Part shown: positions 11,701 through 21,463 of the stretch, piece after piece
How the letters are laid out: the number at the start of each line of letters is the position of its first letter
Position numbering within the stretch: the stretch's first letter is position 1
Origin: Kingdonia uniflora
Lineage: Eukaryota > Streptophyta > Magnoliopsida > Ranunculales > Circaeasteraceae
Assembly: GCA_014058105.1 (NCBI GenBank)
Contig: JACGCM010000940.1
Location: forward strand, 186,001 to 250,000
Direction of reading: 5' to 3'
Length of the DNA stretch: 64,000 bases
Notes under the pieces: generated by a model
Databases searched by the model: none
What the model was told of the DNA's origin: nothing
Seen by the model: only the letters and a program-made list of their open reading frames with translations
Translations under genes and position numbers: made by a program

Positions 11701-12960
11701 AAACTTGTTACTGTGCGTTGTCTATTGGCCGTTGCTGCTGCTCGGAACTGGATTATTCACCAACTAGATGTTCATAATTCTTTTCTTCATGGTGATCTTG
11801 ATGAAGAAGTATATATGGCACTTCCTCTGAGTTATTCTAAGAAAGGGGAACATCGTGTTTGTCGGTTAAACAAATCACTTTACGGTCTTAAACAAGTATC
11901 TTGAAAATGGAATAAATTTTTTTCATTGGTTCTCAAAGAGGCTTGTTTCACTCAATCTGTATTAGATCATTTTCTTTTTGTCCATTTCACAGGTACGACT
12001 TTCAATGCAGTTCTTGTCTATGTAGATGATATCATTGTAGTAGGAAATCATGCTCATACTATATCTGAATTGAAGAAATTCCTCGATACAAAGTTCCCCA
12101 TCAAAGATCTTGGTTTACTCAAATATTTTTTGGGTATTGAAGTTGCTCGATCACCTAAAGGCATTTTCTTAAGTCAACGGAAGTATGCTCTTGACATTCT
12201 CAATGATAGTGAACATCTTGGTACAAAACCTGCTTCGTTCCCCATGGAGCAACATTTATGTCTTTCTAATGAGGAAGGAGATATTCTAGAAGACCCAAGT
12301 TTGTATCGTCTCTTGATTGGACGTTTAATTTATCTTATAATTACATGGCCTGATATTCTATATGCCATTAATATTCTGAGTCAATTCATCCATCAGCCTC
12401 GTCAACCTCATTATGATGCTGCAGTTCGTATTCTTCATTATTTAAAGTATTCACCAAGAAAATGTATCTTGTTATCTTCCACTTGCTCTTTAAAGTTGTC
12501 TGCTTATTGTGATTTTGACTATGCTAGTTACCCAATGACTCGACGTTCTACCACGGGTTACTTTACCATGCTTAGTCTGAGTCCAATCTCATGGAAGATG
12601 AAGAAACAATCAACTATATCTCGGTCCTCCGCTGAAGCTGAATAAAGAGCTATGGCCGTAACTTATTGTGAACTTGTGTGGCTCAAAGCACTTCTTCATG
12701 ATCTTCATGTTTCCTCTTATGATCCTATGCTTCTTTATTGTGATAATCATGCAGCTCTTCATATTACTACTAACCCAGTATTCCATGAAAGAACGAAGCA
12801 TATCGAGGTCGACTGTCATTTTATACGGGAAAAATTGGTTCAAAAAATTATAAGCACCTGATATGTTCCAACACGTGAACAACTCGCCGATATTTTCACC
12901 AAAGATCTTGGTCGGGATCAATTTCATGTCTTACTTAGCAAGTTGAGTATTACAGATCTC
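8779..12960 (+). pseudogene. Copia gag-pol polyprotein, degenerate
   Basis: The ATG at 8779 opens gag but a TAG follows within eight codons. Gag continues with LNGENYSLWKRAMKMALNAK and DMVLSWILNSID, typical of the copia gag type that begins with a short hydrophobic N-terminus. The gag-pre-integrase motif SHMRLGHPSFARLKQI is near 10255. Integrase follows with SDIWGGYP and IADDYSRCTWVYLM near 10480. Reverse transcriptase from 11683 has [46 protein letters not shown] and YVDDIIVVG. RNase H has SRSSAEAE, then a TAA at 12643. The tail is KHIEVDCHFIREKL and QLADIFTKDL. Domain order protease-integrase-RT-RNase H is that of copia. At least ten stops or shifts are visible. Confidence 0.92.
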
Positions 12961-12982
12961 CACCCTCCAACTTGAGGGTGAG

Positions 12983-13250
12983 TATTAAAATACTCAATAT
13001 CTCTAAGATTTCAGCACATATCTCCAAGGTCTCAGAATATTATTCTCTTATATCTCCAAGATCTTAGGATATTAGGAAGATTTGCTGTATATATATACTT
13101 TCTATTTCTTGAAAATAATATTGTAATTGATTTGTAATTGATCCTAGATCATGGGATTTTATTCCCTGTAACTCTATATGTATATCATCTAGCAATGAGA
13201 ATAAAACATCTTTCTCCATTATCTTGTTCTAAGTGAGTCAAAACTTATTA
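12983..13250 (+). repeat. 3' LTR of the copia element
   Basis: Starts TATTAAAATACTCAATATC after a purine tract and ends gtcaaaacttatta, followed by the TSD gattt. Differences from the 5' copy are few (for example agatttcagca against agattttagca). Confidence 0.88.
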
Positions 13251-13753
13251 GATTTAATGGGGAAGTGTCTACTGTTAAGTTCAAGTATGAGAACTTGGTC
13301 ATGTTTTTTTTAATTGTGATAGGATTAGCCATATGGAAGGAAATTGCCCAGCGGTACTTGTGCCTGACTGTGAGAGATATACGCCATATATTAGAGCTAC
13401 AACTTATGGAGGAAAGCGTACTCTGAGAGAGGTTATTCAGATGTTGGTGGAGGAAGAGGAACTCCGTGATCAGGCAATGGCGAATTTAAATATGGTGTTG
13501 CAAAGTCTGGTGAGATCCAGGGAAGGTCCAGTTGGGAAGTAAGCCCAGTTCTTGAAATAAGAAAAGGAGGTCTATGATGTGGAACAAGACCTTATTAAAA
13601 AGGCCCAGTTGGTAAAGCTAGCCCAAAAGGACAAACTCACGAAGAAACTGTTGGGTGGGCTGGGTGAATCTTCAAAAACTGCTACTAATCTTAGTGGGTT
13701 GGGTCAAAGCCTTAGGGTACCTAGACAGGTCCTGAGAATTGATAACTAAAGTT

Positions 13754-14411
13754 TGAGGGGAGTTAATACAGTTTACAAAGGTTTGATTTTGGGTGCTGGT
13801 TGTGGAGATATTTCAGAGTTCTATGCATTTGCGGTTAATGCTCCAAACCCTAATTGCCTCCCCAATGCAAGATAACTGGTAAACTGGGTTTTTAGGTTAT
13901 TCAAAACAACTCTTATTATTAGCAAGGAGCTGGAAATTTACTGCTTAACAACCCTAATAGCCTTTTTCATTCATCTTCTATGCATTCTGCTGCTACTGAT
14001 CCTATTCAACGTTCAAATTACTTCTCCAATCCTGCTTTGACTAGCGATAGGCCAACTGAGGAGGTGGATCTATATTTTTTCTACGGTAAAGAGATCAATC
14101 AACAATAAAATCAATTGGCTTTCACCAATAACCCTGTTAACAGTGGAGAATCGAGGAATTCGGATGAGAATCGAGAGCGTGCGCAGTTTGAAGGGCATGG
14201 TCGCAACTTGTTGTAAGAAGATAAAGGGAAATGGCTCAAAAGGGATATTACAACTGGGGATTATGCTATTTCTCAAGTTTTTCTCAAATTTTTATCTCCT
14301 CTATTTTCTTTTTTCACCTGTTACCATAGTTTGTGCTACATTTTTTCTATTGTTTATAGTTCTCAATTTACTCTCTGCCACAATCACTACTTGACACTTA
14401 GTTCTCAAAAT
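13754..14411 (+). other. Region between LINE ORF1 and ORF2
   Basis: Remnants of the ORF1 C-terminus and the inter-ORF stretch of the LINE, with short broken frames only. Nothing here suggests a separate gene. Confidence 0.5.
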
Positions 14412-17400
14412 ATGATCTTTACTTTTTGGAACTCCCGAGGGGGCAATAAACCCTATACAGTGATACACCTTAAGGCACACATTAAATCTACAAACCCTAA
14501 TTTAATTTTTTTCATGGAAACCAAGTGAGATAAAACAAAAAGTATGCAAGATTTCTCCAAACTTGGATTCAAACACTACTGGATTTTTCCTGCTTCTGGT
14601 AACAAGGATGGGCTATGGCTACTCTGGCATGCAAATATTAATCTTTCTATTCTATGTGCATGTACTTATGTTATTCATATCTTTATTGATCATTCTCCTT
14701 CCTTTAAACCTTGGATCCTTTCATGCGTGCATGGCATTCTTGAAAAACATAGAAGACCTATTCTCTGGCAAAACTTAACTCATTTTGGACAATCTTTAAC
14801 ATAACCATGGTGCATCACTGGGAGCTATAATGAAATTAGATTTCCCTGGGAACAATTAGGGGTAGAAATAAAACTGTGAAGACCTCCACAGCCTTTGAAA
14901 GTTTCATACTCGATGTTGGTCTCATCGATATCCCAACCCAAGGGGTTCCTTTTACCTGGTGTAATAACCAAAAAGGTTCTAACAATCTTAGGAAAAAACT
15001 TGACAGAGTTATGGAAAATTGGATTGGTCTGTCAAATTCCCAAATGCTTAAACCAATAATTGCCCAATAGCTAACTCTGACCATAGTGTTGCGTCTCTGT
15101 TCTTATTTCATAAAGTGGACAAATTGCCCAGAGAATTCTACTTCAATTCTATGTGGACATTTCACCCAGAATGTCAGAAAGTCATCTTGTCAGATTGGAA
15201 GAATAAATTTTATGGGTCACCAGCTTTTAGAACTGTCACAAAACTTAAACTCCTTAAATATGATCTTGTTAAATGGAATAAAGATGTTTTTGGTAATATA
15301 CATAGTCAACTGGCTGATACCACTCACCAACTTAACCTATTAATAATGAACATTAGTAAGAACTTGGACTTAAATAAAGAAGCTAAACTTAAACATAAAC
15401 TTTAACAACTGGAAACTATGGAAGAGTGCTTTTGGATAGATAAGTCTAGGGAGACCTGGCTTAGGGAAGAGGATAGGAATTTAATTTTTTTCACCAATCT
15501 GCCAACTTTAGAAGAAGAACTAATACTATCAATTAAATTAAAACAAGAGAAATTATTTGGGTGACTTCAAGAGAGGACATAGGAAATTATATGGTCAATT
15601 ACTTTACTGAGCTTTTCTGCTCTTCCAGAAATTCTTCCAATCCCCTTGACCCTAGCTGTATTAGCCTTCTCTTGCCCACTGAAATCACTGAGGATGATAA
15701 TAATATCTTAATTCAACCCATAGAAGAAGATGAGATCAAATTTGCTTTGTTTGGTATGAACCCATTTAAGTCTCCTGGACCTGATGGGTTCACCCCATTA
15801 TTCTTTCAACAATACTAGGAGATTGTCAAAGAGGATATTATAGGTCTTGTTTCCCATTATTTTTCAAACTAGATTCCTTTTATCTCAATTAAAGTATACT
15901 AATATATCCTTTATCCCTAAATCTTATTCTGCTTGTAGAATACAAGATTTCAAGCCCATAAGTCTATGTAACACTTTCTATAAAATTATTTCAAAAATTT
16001 TAGGTAATAGACTCAAAATAGTTTTAAAGAAAATTATTGGCCCTTGCCAAAGTGCTTTCATTAAAAATAGAAGTATTGGGGATAATATAGCAGTTGCGCA
16101 AGAAATTATGCACTTTCTTAATAAAAAGAATGGAGTGAAAGGAGTTATGGGCTTAATAATTAATATGAGTAAGGCCTACGATCGCATTGAATGGGATTTC
16201 CTTGCTCAATGTATAGACTCCCTTGGTTTTCATTCCACTTTTACTAAATTGTGGCTTGTGTCTCATCTGTTTCCATTTTTATTAAACTTAATGGCTCTCC
16301 CTTTGGCTATTTTAAGCCTGAGAGAGGGTTGAGGCAAGGTGACCCCCTCTCTCCATATCTTTTCCTTAGTTGTTCTGAGATTTTTGCTAGACTCATTACA
16401 TCCTTTGATTACCAAGGAAAACTCCATGTTATTAAGATATGTAGAGAAGCTCCCCCTATTTCACATATGTTGCAGATGATAGTTTCATCTTTGTTAAGGC
16501 TGACTTAGTTGAGGTTAGGAGTATTCTTGACATCCTAAATCAATTCCAAAACTGGTCCAGACAAATGGTCAACCTTAAAAAATTAGAGTATTTTTTTTTA
16601 GCAAAAACCTTCATCCAAGACTTTGTGTTATTATTCAGAGTACTATAGGGTTTAAGAGAAACTTTAAATCTTCTAGGTACCTGGGATCTCCCCTAAACTT
16701 TACTTGATCCAAAATGAACGATTTTTAATTTCTTAAAAGTAGAGTCATTAGTAAAATGGATGGATGGAAAAATAAGTGCCTCTCTTTAGATGGAAGAACT
16801 ACTATGATTAAGAGTGTTACTTCCTCCCTCTCAGTGTTCCAAATGTCACACTTCTCCCTACCTATCACTCTTGCTAAACAATTGGACTCTCTCTATTGTA
16901 ACTTTTGGTGGGGAAAAAAAGAAAATGGGAAAACAAAACACATCTTCTTAAATGGGAAAAGATCTACTAGAAAAAATCTATTGGTAGACTGTGCATTAGA
17001 CTTTCAGAACTTCAAAATATTTTACTCCTAGATAAGTTTGTATAGAAAATTCTGGATGAGCCAAACAATCTTCTTAGTAGATTGTTCAGAGCCAAATATT
17101 TTAGGAATACTACGTTTCTTCAATGTGAAAAGAAACTGCCTGACTCCTTTTTTTGGAAAAATATTCTTAATACACGAGATGCCATCAAATTCTAACTGGT
17201 ATGGAAATTAGAAAATGGCAAAGATATTCATATTTGGCACGACTTCTAGATACCTACTTTACCTTCATTTCAAACATGTAGGCCTATAAACCCTCACCAC
17301 ATCTTTAACTGGGTCAGTGATCTTATTGATGATGGCACCAAATAATGGAATAGAGAACACTTAAATAAATGTTTTTTGGATTTTGAGATCCAAGCCATCC

Positions 17401-18554
17401 TTGTTATACCCATCCCACCAAATCTCCCCAAGGATAAGATCAGATGGAAAAATAAAAGGAATGGGAAATTCTCAGTGAGAGCTGCTTATAACTACTTGAC
17501 TGCTGAGAGAGATAGTAGAGTGGTTAACAATGCTCGAGAAGTTGTAACTCATATTAGAAAGGTAATATGGACTTTACCTATACCTTATAGAATTCAAATG
17601 TTTATATGGAGAGTTCTATACAGTATACTTCCCACTAGAAATAAACTCATTGAGAACCATATTATCACTGATAAAAGTTGTCCAATTTGCTTGCATGCCA
17701 ATGAGGATAGGTTTCATGCTTTATTTGAATATGACTTTGCTTGTAGATTTTGGTTTGCTTCTTCTTTTGCTTTCAGAGTTGGGGACTGGCTCCCAAATAC
17801 TACCCTTGAATCCATCTTTCAATGGTTCATTGACCATTGGATGGTTAACTCTGATCTTACATTTAAACTGGCAAAGTTTTTTATTTGTCTCTCCCTTGTT
17901 TGGCAGGCCAGAAGTCTCAAGGTTTTTTAAAATAAACAATCTTCCATTCCCCAATTACTTTCTGAAGTTAATTATCTGCTTGTTACTCCAACTCTCAATG
18001 TTGCTAAGCCAAAAATAAAATAAAAAATATCCATGATGTCTCAGTCCATCAAAGAGATGGAAAATGCCATGAAGCAAGGAAAGTCTTTAATTTTGGCAGA
18101 TGCTGCATGGGATGCTACTTCAAAAAATTCAGGTTTGGGGTACATACTCATTGATCATAATTGGAATATTATTAATGCATGCCACAACAGAAGCTCAGAC
18201 GACACTGTTGAAGAAGCGGAAGCAAGGGCTATTCGTCGAGGCCTCAACTTTGGGCATGGCTACCAGGAGGCAGATTTTTTGGTGCATTCTGACAATTCCC
18301 AAGTTATTTTGTGCCTACAAAGAAGAGATAGAGCTATTGAATGGCAGTCAGATGTTGTGTGTGAAGACACTCTCTTTTTTTGTTCTCTCTATCAATCTGT
18401 AATTTTTTGTAGTATTAATAGGGAGTTGAACCATGCTGCTCATCTCCTTGTTACCCTTGGTAAGGAAGGAGTTGGTCAGTATAATGGCTCAATAATCCCA
18501 GACTTGATTAAGAAGGCTGTATGCAGCCTTAAAATCGTTGTTACTGTTGTTTAG
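14412..18554 (+). pseudogene. LINE ORF2: endonuclease, reverse transcriptase, zf-RVT, RNase H
   Basis: Begins MIFTFWNSRGGNKPYTV, the start of an AP-type endonuclease, with LIFFMETK and FTWCNNQKGSNNLRKKLDRV later in the domain. Reverse transcriptase: MNPFKSPGPDGFTPLFF near 15757, FKPISLCNTFYKIISK, CQSAFIKNRSI, then motif A as IINMSKAYDRIEWDF (N where the catalytic D is expected), and RGLRQGDPLSPYLFL. The second active-site motif is ADDSFIFVKAD near 16475, but reached only after a 1-base shift. A zinc-binding RT-associated domain (FIWRVLYSILPTRNKLIENH ... CPICLHANEDRFHALF) lies at 17600-17740. A plant RNase H of the RVT_3 type (ILADAAWDATSKNSGLGYIL, VHSDNSQVI, NRELNHAAHLL) fills 18033-18554. 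It carried out target-primed reverse transcription. Many stops make it inactive. Confidence 0.92.
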
Positions 18555-18580
18555 CTTTATATATATCCTTTGCCTACAAA

Positions 18581-18595
18581 AAATTCCTCAATTTG
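18581..18595. repeat. LINE target-site duplication, right copy
   Basis: aaattcctcaatttg, directly after the A-rich LINE tail; pairs with 3181-3195. Confidence 0.85.
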
Positions 18596-19184
18596 ATCCT
18601 CTTAATTTTCATCTTCTTAAAATTCCCTCTTTACCCTTAACCTTTTTCACTACCTCTTCCCACAGTATTCTATTGCCTCAACTTCTGGACCCCCTTTCTC
18701 TCTCTTACAGAGAAACAAGCTCCCGAGTCTGGACATGGCTAAGAAGCACCATTAATCCATACCACTAGATGTATTATGATCGAGATTTTTTTCCCCAACT
18801 TGTAGGCTTATGTGGATTGTACAAAAGGAAGATTAACGAATTCAATCTATACGGTAGGAACAACACTAACAACATTGCAGATATCTACAATTTCATTGAT
18901 GGCTAGAGGATAAAAACCCAAACTTTAATCTTCTCAAAAAATTTACATTACACAACCATTGCTTAACTATACATGAATCTCAAGTAATGCGACACAAGTA
19001 AAATGTAAGAAAGGCACTACATCACCAATCAACAAATTCTTGGGATTTATATGTCCCTTTTTTTAGCGCCCCACATTCACCGTTATTAAAAGAGGGAACG
19101 TAGGGGAGGTGGAAAGTGTTGGATACCAAGCTAATCTACTTAAGAAATCACACACACAATAAATCAACACTAATTATATGAGAA
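18596..19184. other. Unassigned DNA between LINE and composite copia
   Basis: It continues the pre-LINE target site. Two splice-acceptor-like strings occur (cttcccacag near 18661 and ctctcttacag near 18707) without a supporting frame. From about 18910 the sequence is AT-rich. No gene recognised. Confidence 0.3.
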
Positions 19185-19189
19185 ATATT

Positions 19190-19826
19190 TATTGGGCTTT
19201 CCTCTTCATGAGGTTGAAGTCCACGTTGAAAAAAATTGTTGGGCTTCCCTTTGTTTTAGGTAGAGGTTACAACATTGAAGGCTTGGAGGTTTTTAGCTGC
19301 AGAAAGAGGAACAGACATTTCTAATTGAATTGTAACTCCTATAGGACTCTTTTCTACAAATAGAAGAGCCTACTAGGGAATTGATGTGAGAATGAAGTGA
19401 ATCTTAATTTTGTGTGAGAGACAAAAAAGAGAGAAGCTTTGAGAAAATTCTTGCATCGTTTTTGCAGAGTTGTAGAGAGGAGAAAATCTTGTTGATCATC
19501 ATCGTTTTGGGATCATACAGGTTCAATAGATAGATTGTGAGATCAGTTGTAATCGTCACTTTCTTCTTCTAGTGAAATCTCTTTACCCCGTGGAGGTAGG
19601 CATCGATTTTGCCGAACCACGTTAAATCTTGTGTGTGTGTAGATAATCTTTACTATTCTTCATTTTAGAATTGTTTAGATCGTGTTTGCCATTAATACTC
19701 TGTAGACTTGCATAAGAGAAAACAAAAATTAAATAGGGAGGATTCGATCGTGTTATTGTTGGTTCTCGATCTTGGAACTTGCTGTTCTCGATCTTGAATT
19801 TACTCTGATCTGTATCTTTCCCTACA
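19190..19826 (+). repeat. LTR A (outer left)
   Basis: Begins TATTGGGCTTTCCTCTTC (TG changed to TA) and ends tctttccctaca. It contains the 46-bp extension with ttcatgaggttgaagtccac. The TATA box seen in the other copies as tataaata is changed to tacaaata near 19359. Confidence 0.85.
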
Positions 19827-20044
19827 AGTGGTTCCATTACCGGGATAAGAGATGTGCTTGACTTGAATTTGTTAAGCATTGACAAAGTTCATACCGACGA
19901 GAATGGATCGGATATGATGACGAAGTATTTGCCAAGAGGTAAGCACGATTCCTGTTGTGCCAAAGCCGGTATGGTGGAGGTGCACCAATCATCGACTTGA
20001 TTGGGTCAGAGGACTTCCCTACTCATCTTGAGTAAGGGGGAGAT
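19827..20044 (+). pseudogene. Collapsed internal region: primer site fused to RNase H end
   Basis: The primer-site text agtggttccattaccggga runs directly into taagagatgtgcttgacttg, which matches 24525-24545 near the end of pol. The encoded tail still reads DMLDLNLLSIDK and ENGSDMMTKYLPRGKHD. A purine tract (gtaagggggaga) precedes LTR B. About 3.9 kb of gag-pol is missing, with short matching bases (ccatt, gga) at the junction. Confidence 0.8.
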
Positions 20045-20625
20045 TGTTGGGCTTCCCTTGGTTTTAGGTAGAGGTTACAACATGGAAGGCTTGGAGGTTT
20101 CTTAGCTGCAGAAAAAGGAGCAGCTGTTCCTAATTGAATTATAACTCCTATAGAGCTCTTTTCTATAAATAGAAGAGCCGACTAGGGAATTGATATGAGA
20201 TAGAAGTGATTTTTTATTTTTGGGGTTAGAGACAAAAAAGAGAGAGAAGCTTTGGGAAAACTTTTGCATCATTTTTGCAGAGTGGTAGAGAGGAGAAAAT
20301 CTTGTTGATCATCATCGTTTTGAGATCATACATGTTGAATAAAGAGATTGTGAGATCAGTTGTAATCGTCATTTTATTTTCTAGTGAAATCTCTTTACCC
20401 GTGGACGTAGGCATCGATTTTGCCGAACCACATTAAATCTTGTGTGTGTAGGTAATCTTTGCTATTCTTTGTTTAGAATTGTTTAGATCGAGACTGCAAT
20501 TAATACTCTGCATATTTACATAAGAGAAAATAGAAATCGATAGGAAGGATTCGATCTTGCTGTTCTTGGGCTTGAACTTGTTGTTCTCGTTCTCGTGTTT
20601 GGTTCGATCTGTACCTATCCCAATA
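20045..20625 (+). repeat. LTR B (inner)
   Basis: Begins TGTTGGGCTTCCC after a polypurine tract and ends ctatcccaata. It differs from A and C at many places and has no 46-bp extension. TATA box tataaata is at 20165-20172. It is followed by the primer site agtggttccattgccggga at 20626. Confidence 0.85.
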
Positions 20626-20713
20626 AGTGGTTCCATTGCCGGGACGAAGGTCTGTTATTAAGATCTAAGGTCTGGAGTCAGAGGCCCTTCTTCAGATTTG
20701 GAAGAGAACTCTG

Positions 20714-21463
20714 GTGACTTGTGTAAGTTATGGAGTCAGTATCTATATACAGGATGATCAGTCTGAATCATGGGAATTATACGATTTGGAAATCGAAGTT
20801 GGAGGATATACTCTATTGCAAGGATTTGCAAAGCCCATCGAGAATGATGGTGTGATGCCAGAGAATGATGATCCGAGTGTTAGGAAAATACTAGATCGAA
20901 AGTGCATAGGCGAGATTCGGAAGTGGGTGGACAATTCTGTTTACCACCATATTGCTCAAGTCAAGACTGCCATTGAGCTTTGGAAGAAACTTGAAGAGCT
21001 GTATGAAAGGAAGAGCGCTGGGAATAAAGCACTGTTGATAAAGCAATTTGTCAACATGAAATACAAGGATGGTGAATCCATGACCGAGCATCTGAACGAG
21101 GTTCAGAACATGATAAACCAGTTCTCTCTTATGAAGATAAATTTAGAAGATGAACTACATGCTCTGTTTATCATTGGTTCTCTGCCCGATAGCTATACTA
21201 CGCTATCCGTAGTGGTCATAAACTCCTCAGCTGATGGAGTTGTTTCCATTGAAAGAATTACTAGTGCGTTGCTGAATGAGGAGATGAGAAGGATGTCGAG
21301 TGACACTCATCTCCCGAGAACTAATGAGGCCCTTGTTGTTGAAAAGAGAGGCAGGTTGAAGAACAAGAGGAATTCTCATTCGAGCAGTAATGAGAGGCCA
21401 AGATCGAAAGGAAAGTCCAGTATTCCTAAGGATAGGAAGGAAACTCAGTATTTTTTATTATAG
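20714..21463 (+). CDS. Copia gag (UBN2-type), open 249-aa frame
   Basis: A long uninterrupted frame, unusual in this window. It has SESWELYDLEIEVGGYTLLQ, WVDNSVYHHIAQVKTAIELW, LEELYERKSAGNKALLIKQF, MKYKDGESMTEHLNEVQNMI and HALFIIGSLPDSYTTL, the conserved run of copia gag (UBN2) proteins, which form the virus-like particle. The C-terminus is basic (KRGRLKNKRNSHSS). The zinc knuckle follows only after a frame change near 21450 and is damaged: the first two cysteines of the CCHC set read F and S (FYYSVKGPFRNKCY). The true start may be slightly upstream at the ATG near 20730 in another frame. Gag is open but no longer fused to a usable pol. Confidence 0.85.
   Translation: MTCVSYGVSIYIQDDQSESWELYDLEIEVGGYTLLQGFAKPIENDGVMPENDDPSVRKILDRKCIGEIRKWVDNSVYHHIAQVKTAIELWKKLEELYERKSAGNKALLIKQFVNMKYKDGESMTEHLNEVQNMINQFSLMKINLEDELHALFIIGSLPDSYTTLSVVVINSSADGVVSIERITSALLNEEMRRMSSDTHLPRTNEALVVEKRGRLKNKRNSHSSSNERPRSKGKSSIPKDRKETQYFLL

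Larger units (their letters stand above)
8430..13250 (+). mobile_element. Ty1/copia element inserted in LINE ORF1
   Basis: LTRs 8430-8700 and 12983-13250 (271 and 268 bp) are nearly identical and bounded by a perfect 5-bp TSD, gattt. The primer site tggtaccagag at 8701-8711 matches the initiator tRNA-Met type used by many copia elements, and a purine tract cttgagggtgag precedes the 3' LTR. Both LTRs start TA and end TA, where TG and CA are usual. The high LTR similarity suggests this insertion is younger than the gypsy element next to it. The coding region is full length but interrupted. Confidence 0.92.
3451..13753 (+). pseudogene. LINE ORF1 (DUF4283 and zinc knuckle) in three pieces
   Basis: The pieces are 3451-3755, 8072-8429 and 13256 to about 13750. 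I chose the ATG at 3451 (MASYATRRR) over the upstream in-frame ATG at 3226 because the intervening text reads like 5' UTR. Piece 1 has acidic residues, one TGA at 3607-3609, then WKRIVYIKIYTTRNL and MMEALQEIWELNY. Piece 2 is the core of the DUF4283 fold: HKPWAYRGNMF, FWVKIHEVP, AAKIGPILEVD and LRARVIVD. Piece 3 starts VKFKYENLVMFFFNCDRISH, the place of a CCHC knuckle, but the first cysteine is now F. Stops at 13540, 13555 and 13747 end the readable part. The protein would bind LINE RNA. The joins across both insertions are in frame. Confidence 0.85.
3196..18580 (+). mobile_element. Full-length L1-type LINE split by two LTR retrotransposons
   Basis: A non-LTR retrotransposon with a 5' UTR from about 3196, ORF1 (nucleic-acid-binding, DUF4283 plus zinc knuckle), ORF2 (endonuclease, reverse transcriptase, zf-RVT, RNase H) and a short A-rich tail (acaaaaaa) at 18576-18583. 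The ends are fixed by a 15-bp TSD (3181-3195 and 18581-18595). It spans about 15.4 kb, but 4.3 kb of gypsy (3756-8071 with TSD) and 4.8 kb of copia (8430-13255 with TSD) are later insertions. The LINE itself is about 6.2 kb, the normal size of a complete plant L1. The ORF1 frame reads on across both insertion sites. The element is now dead: stops in both ORFs and a frameshift at the reverse transcriptase active site. Confidence 0.9.

Noticed and set aside
18538..18768. 76-aa hydrophobic frame after the LINE
   Set aside because: It overlaps the LINE stop codon, tail and TSD, and is T-rich by composition only.
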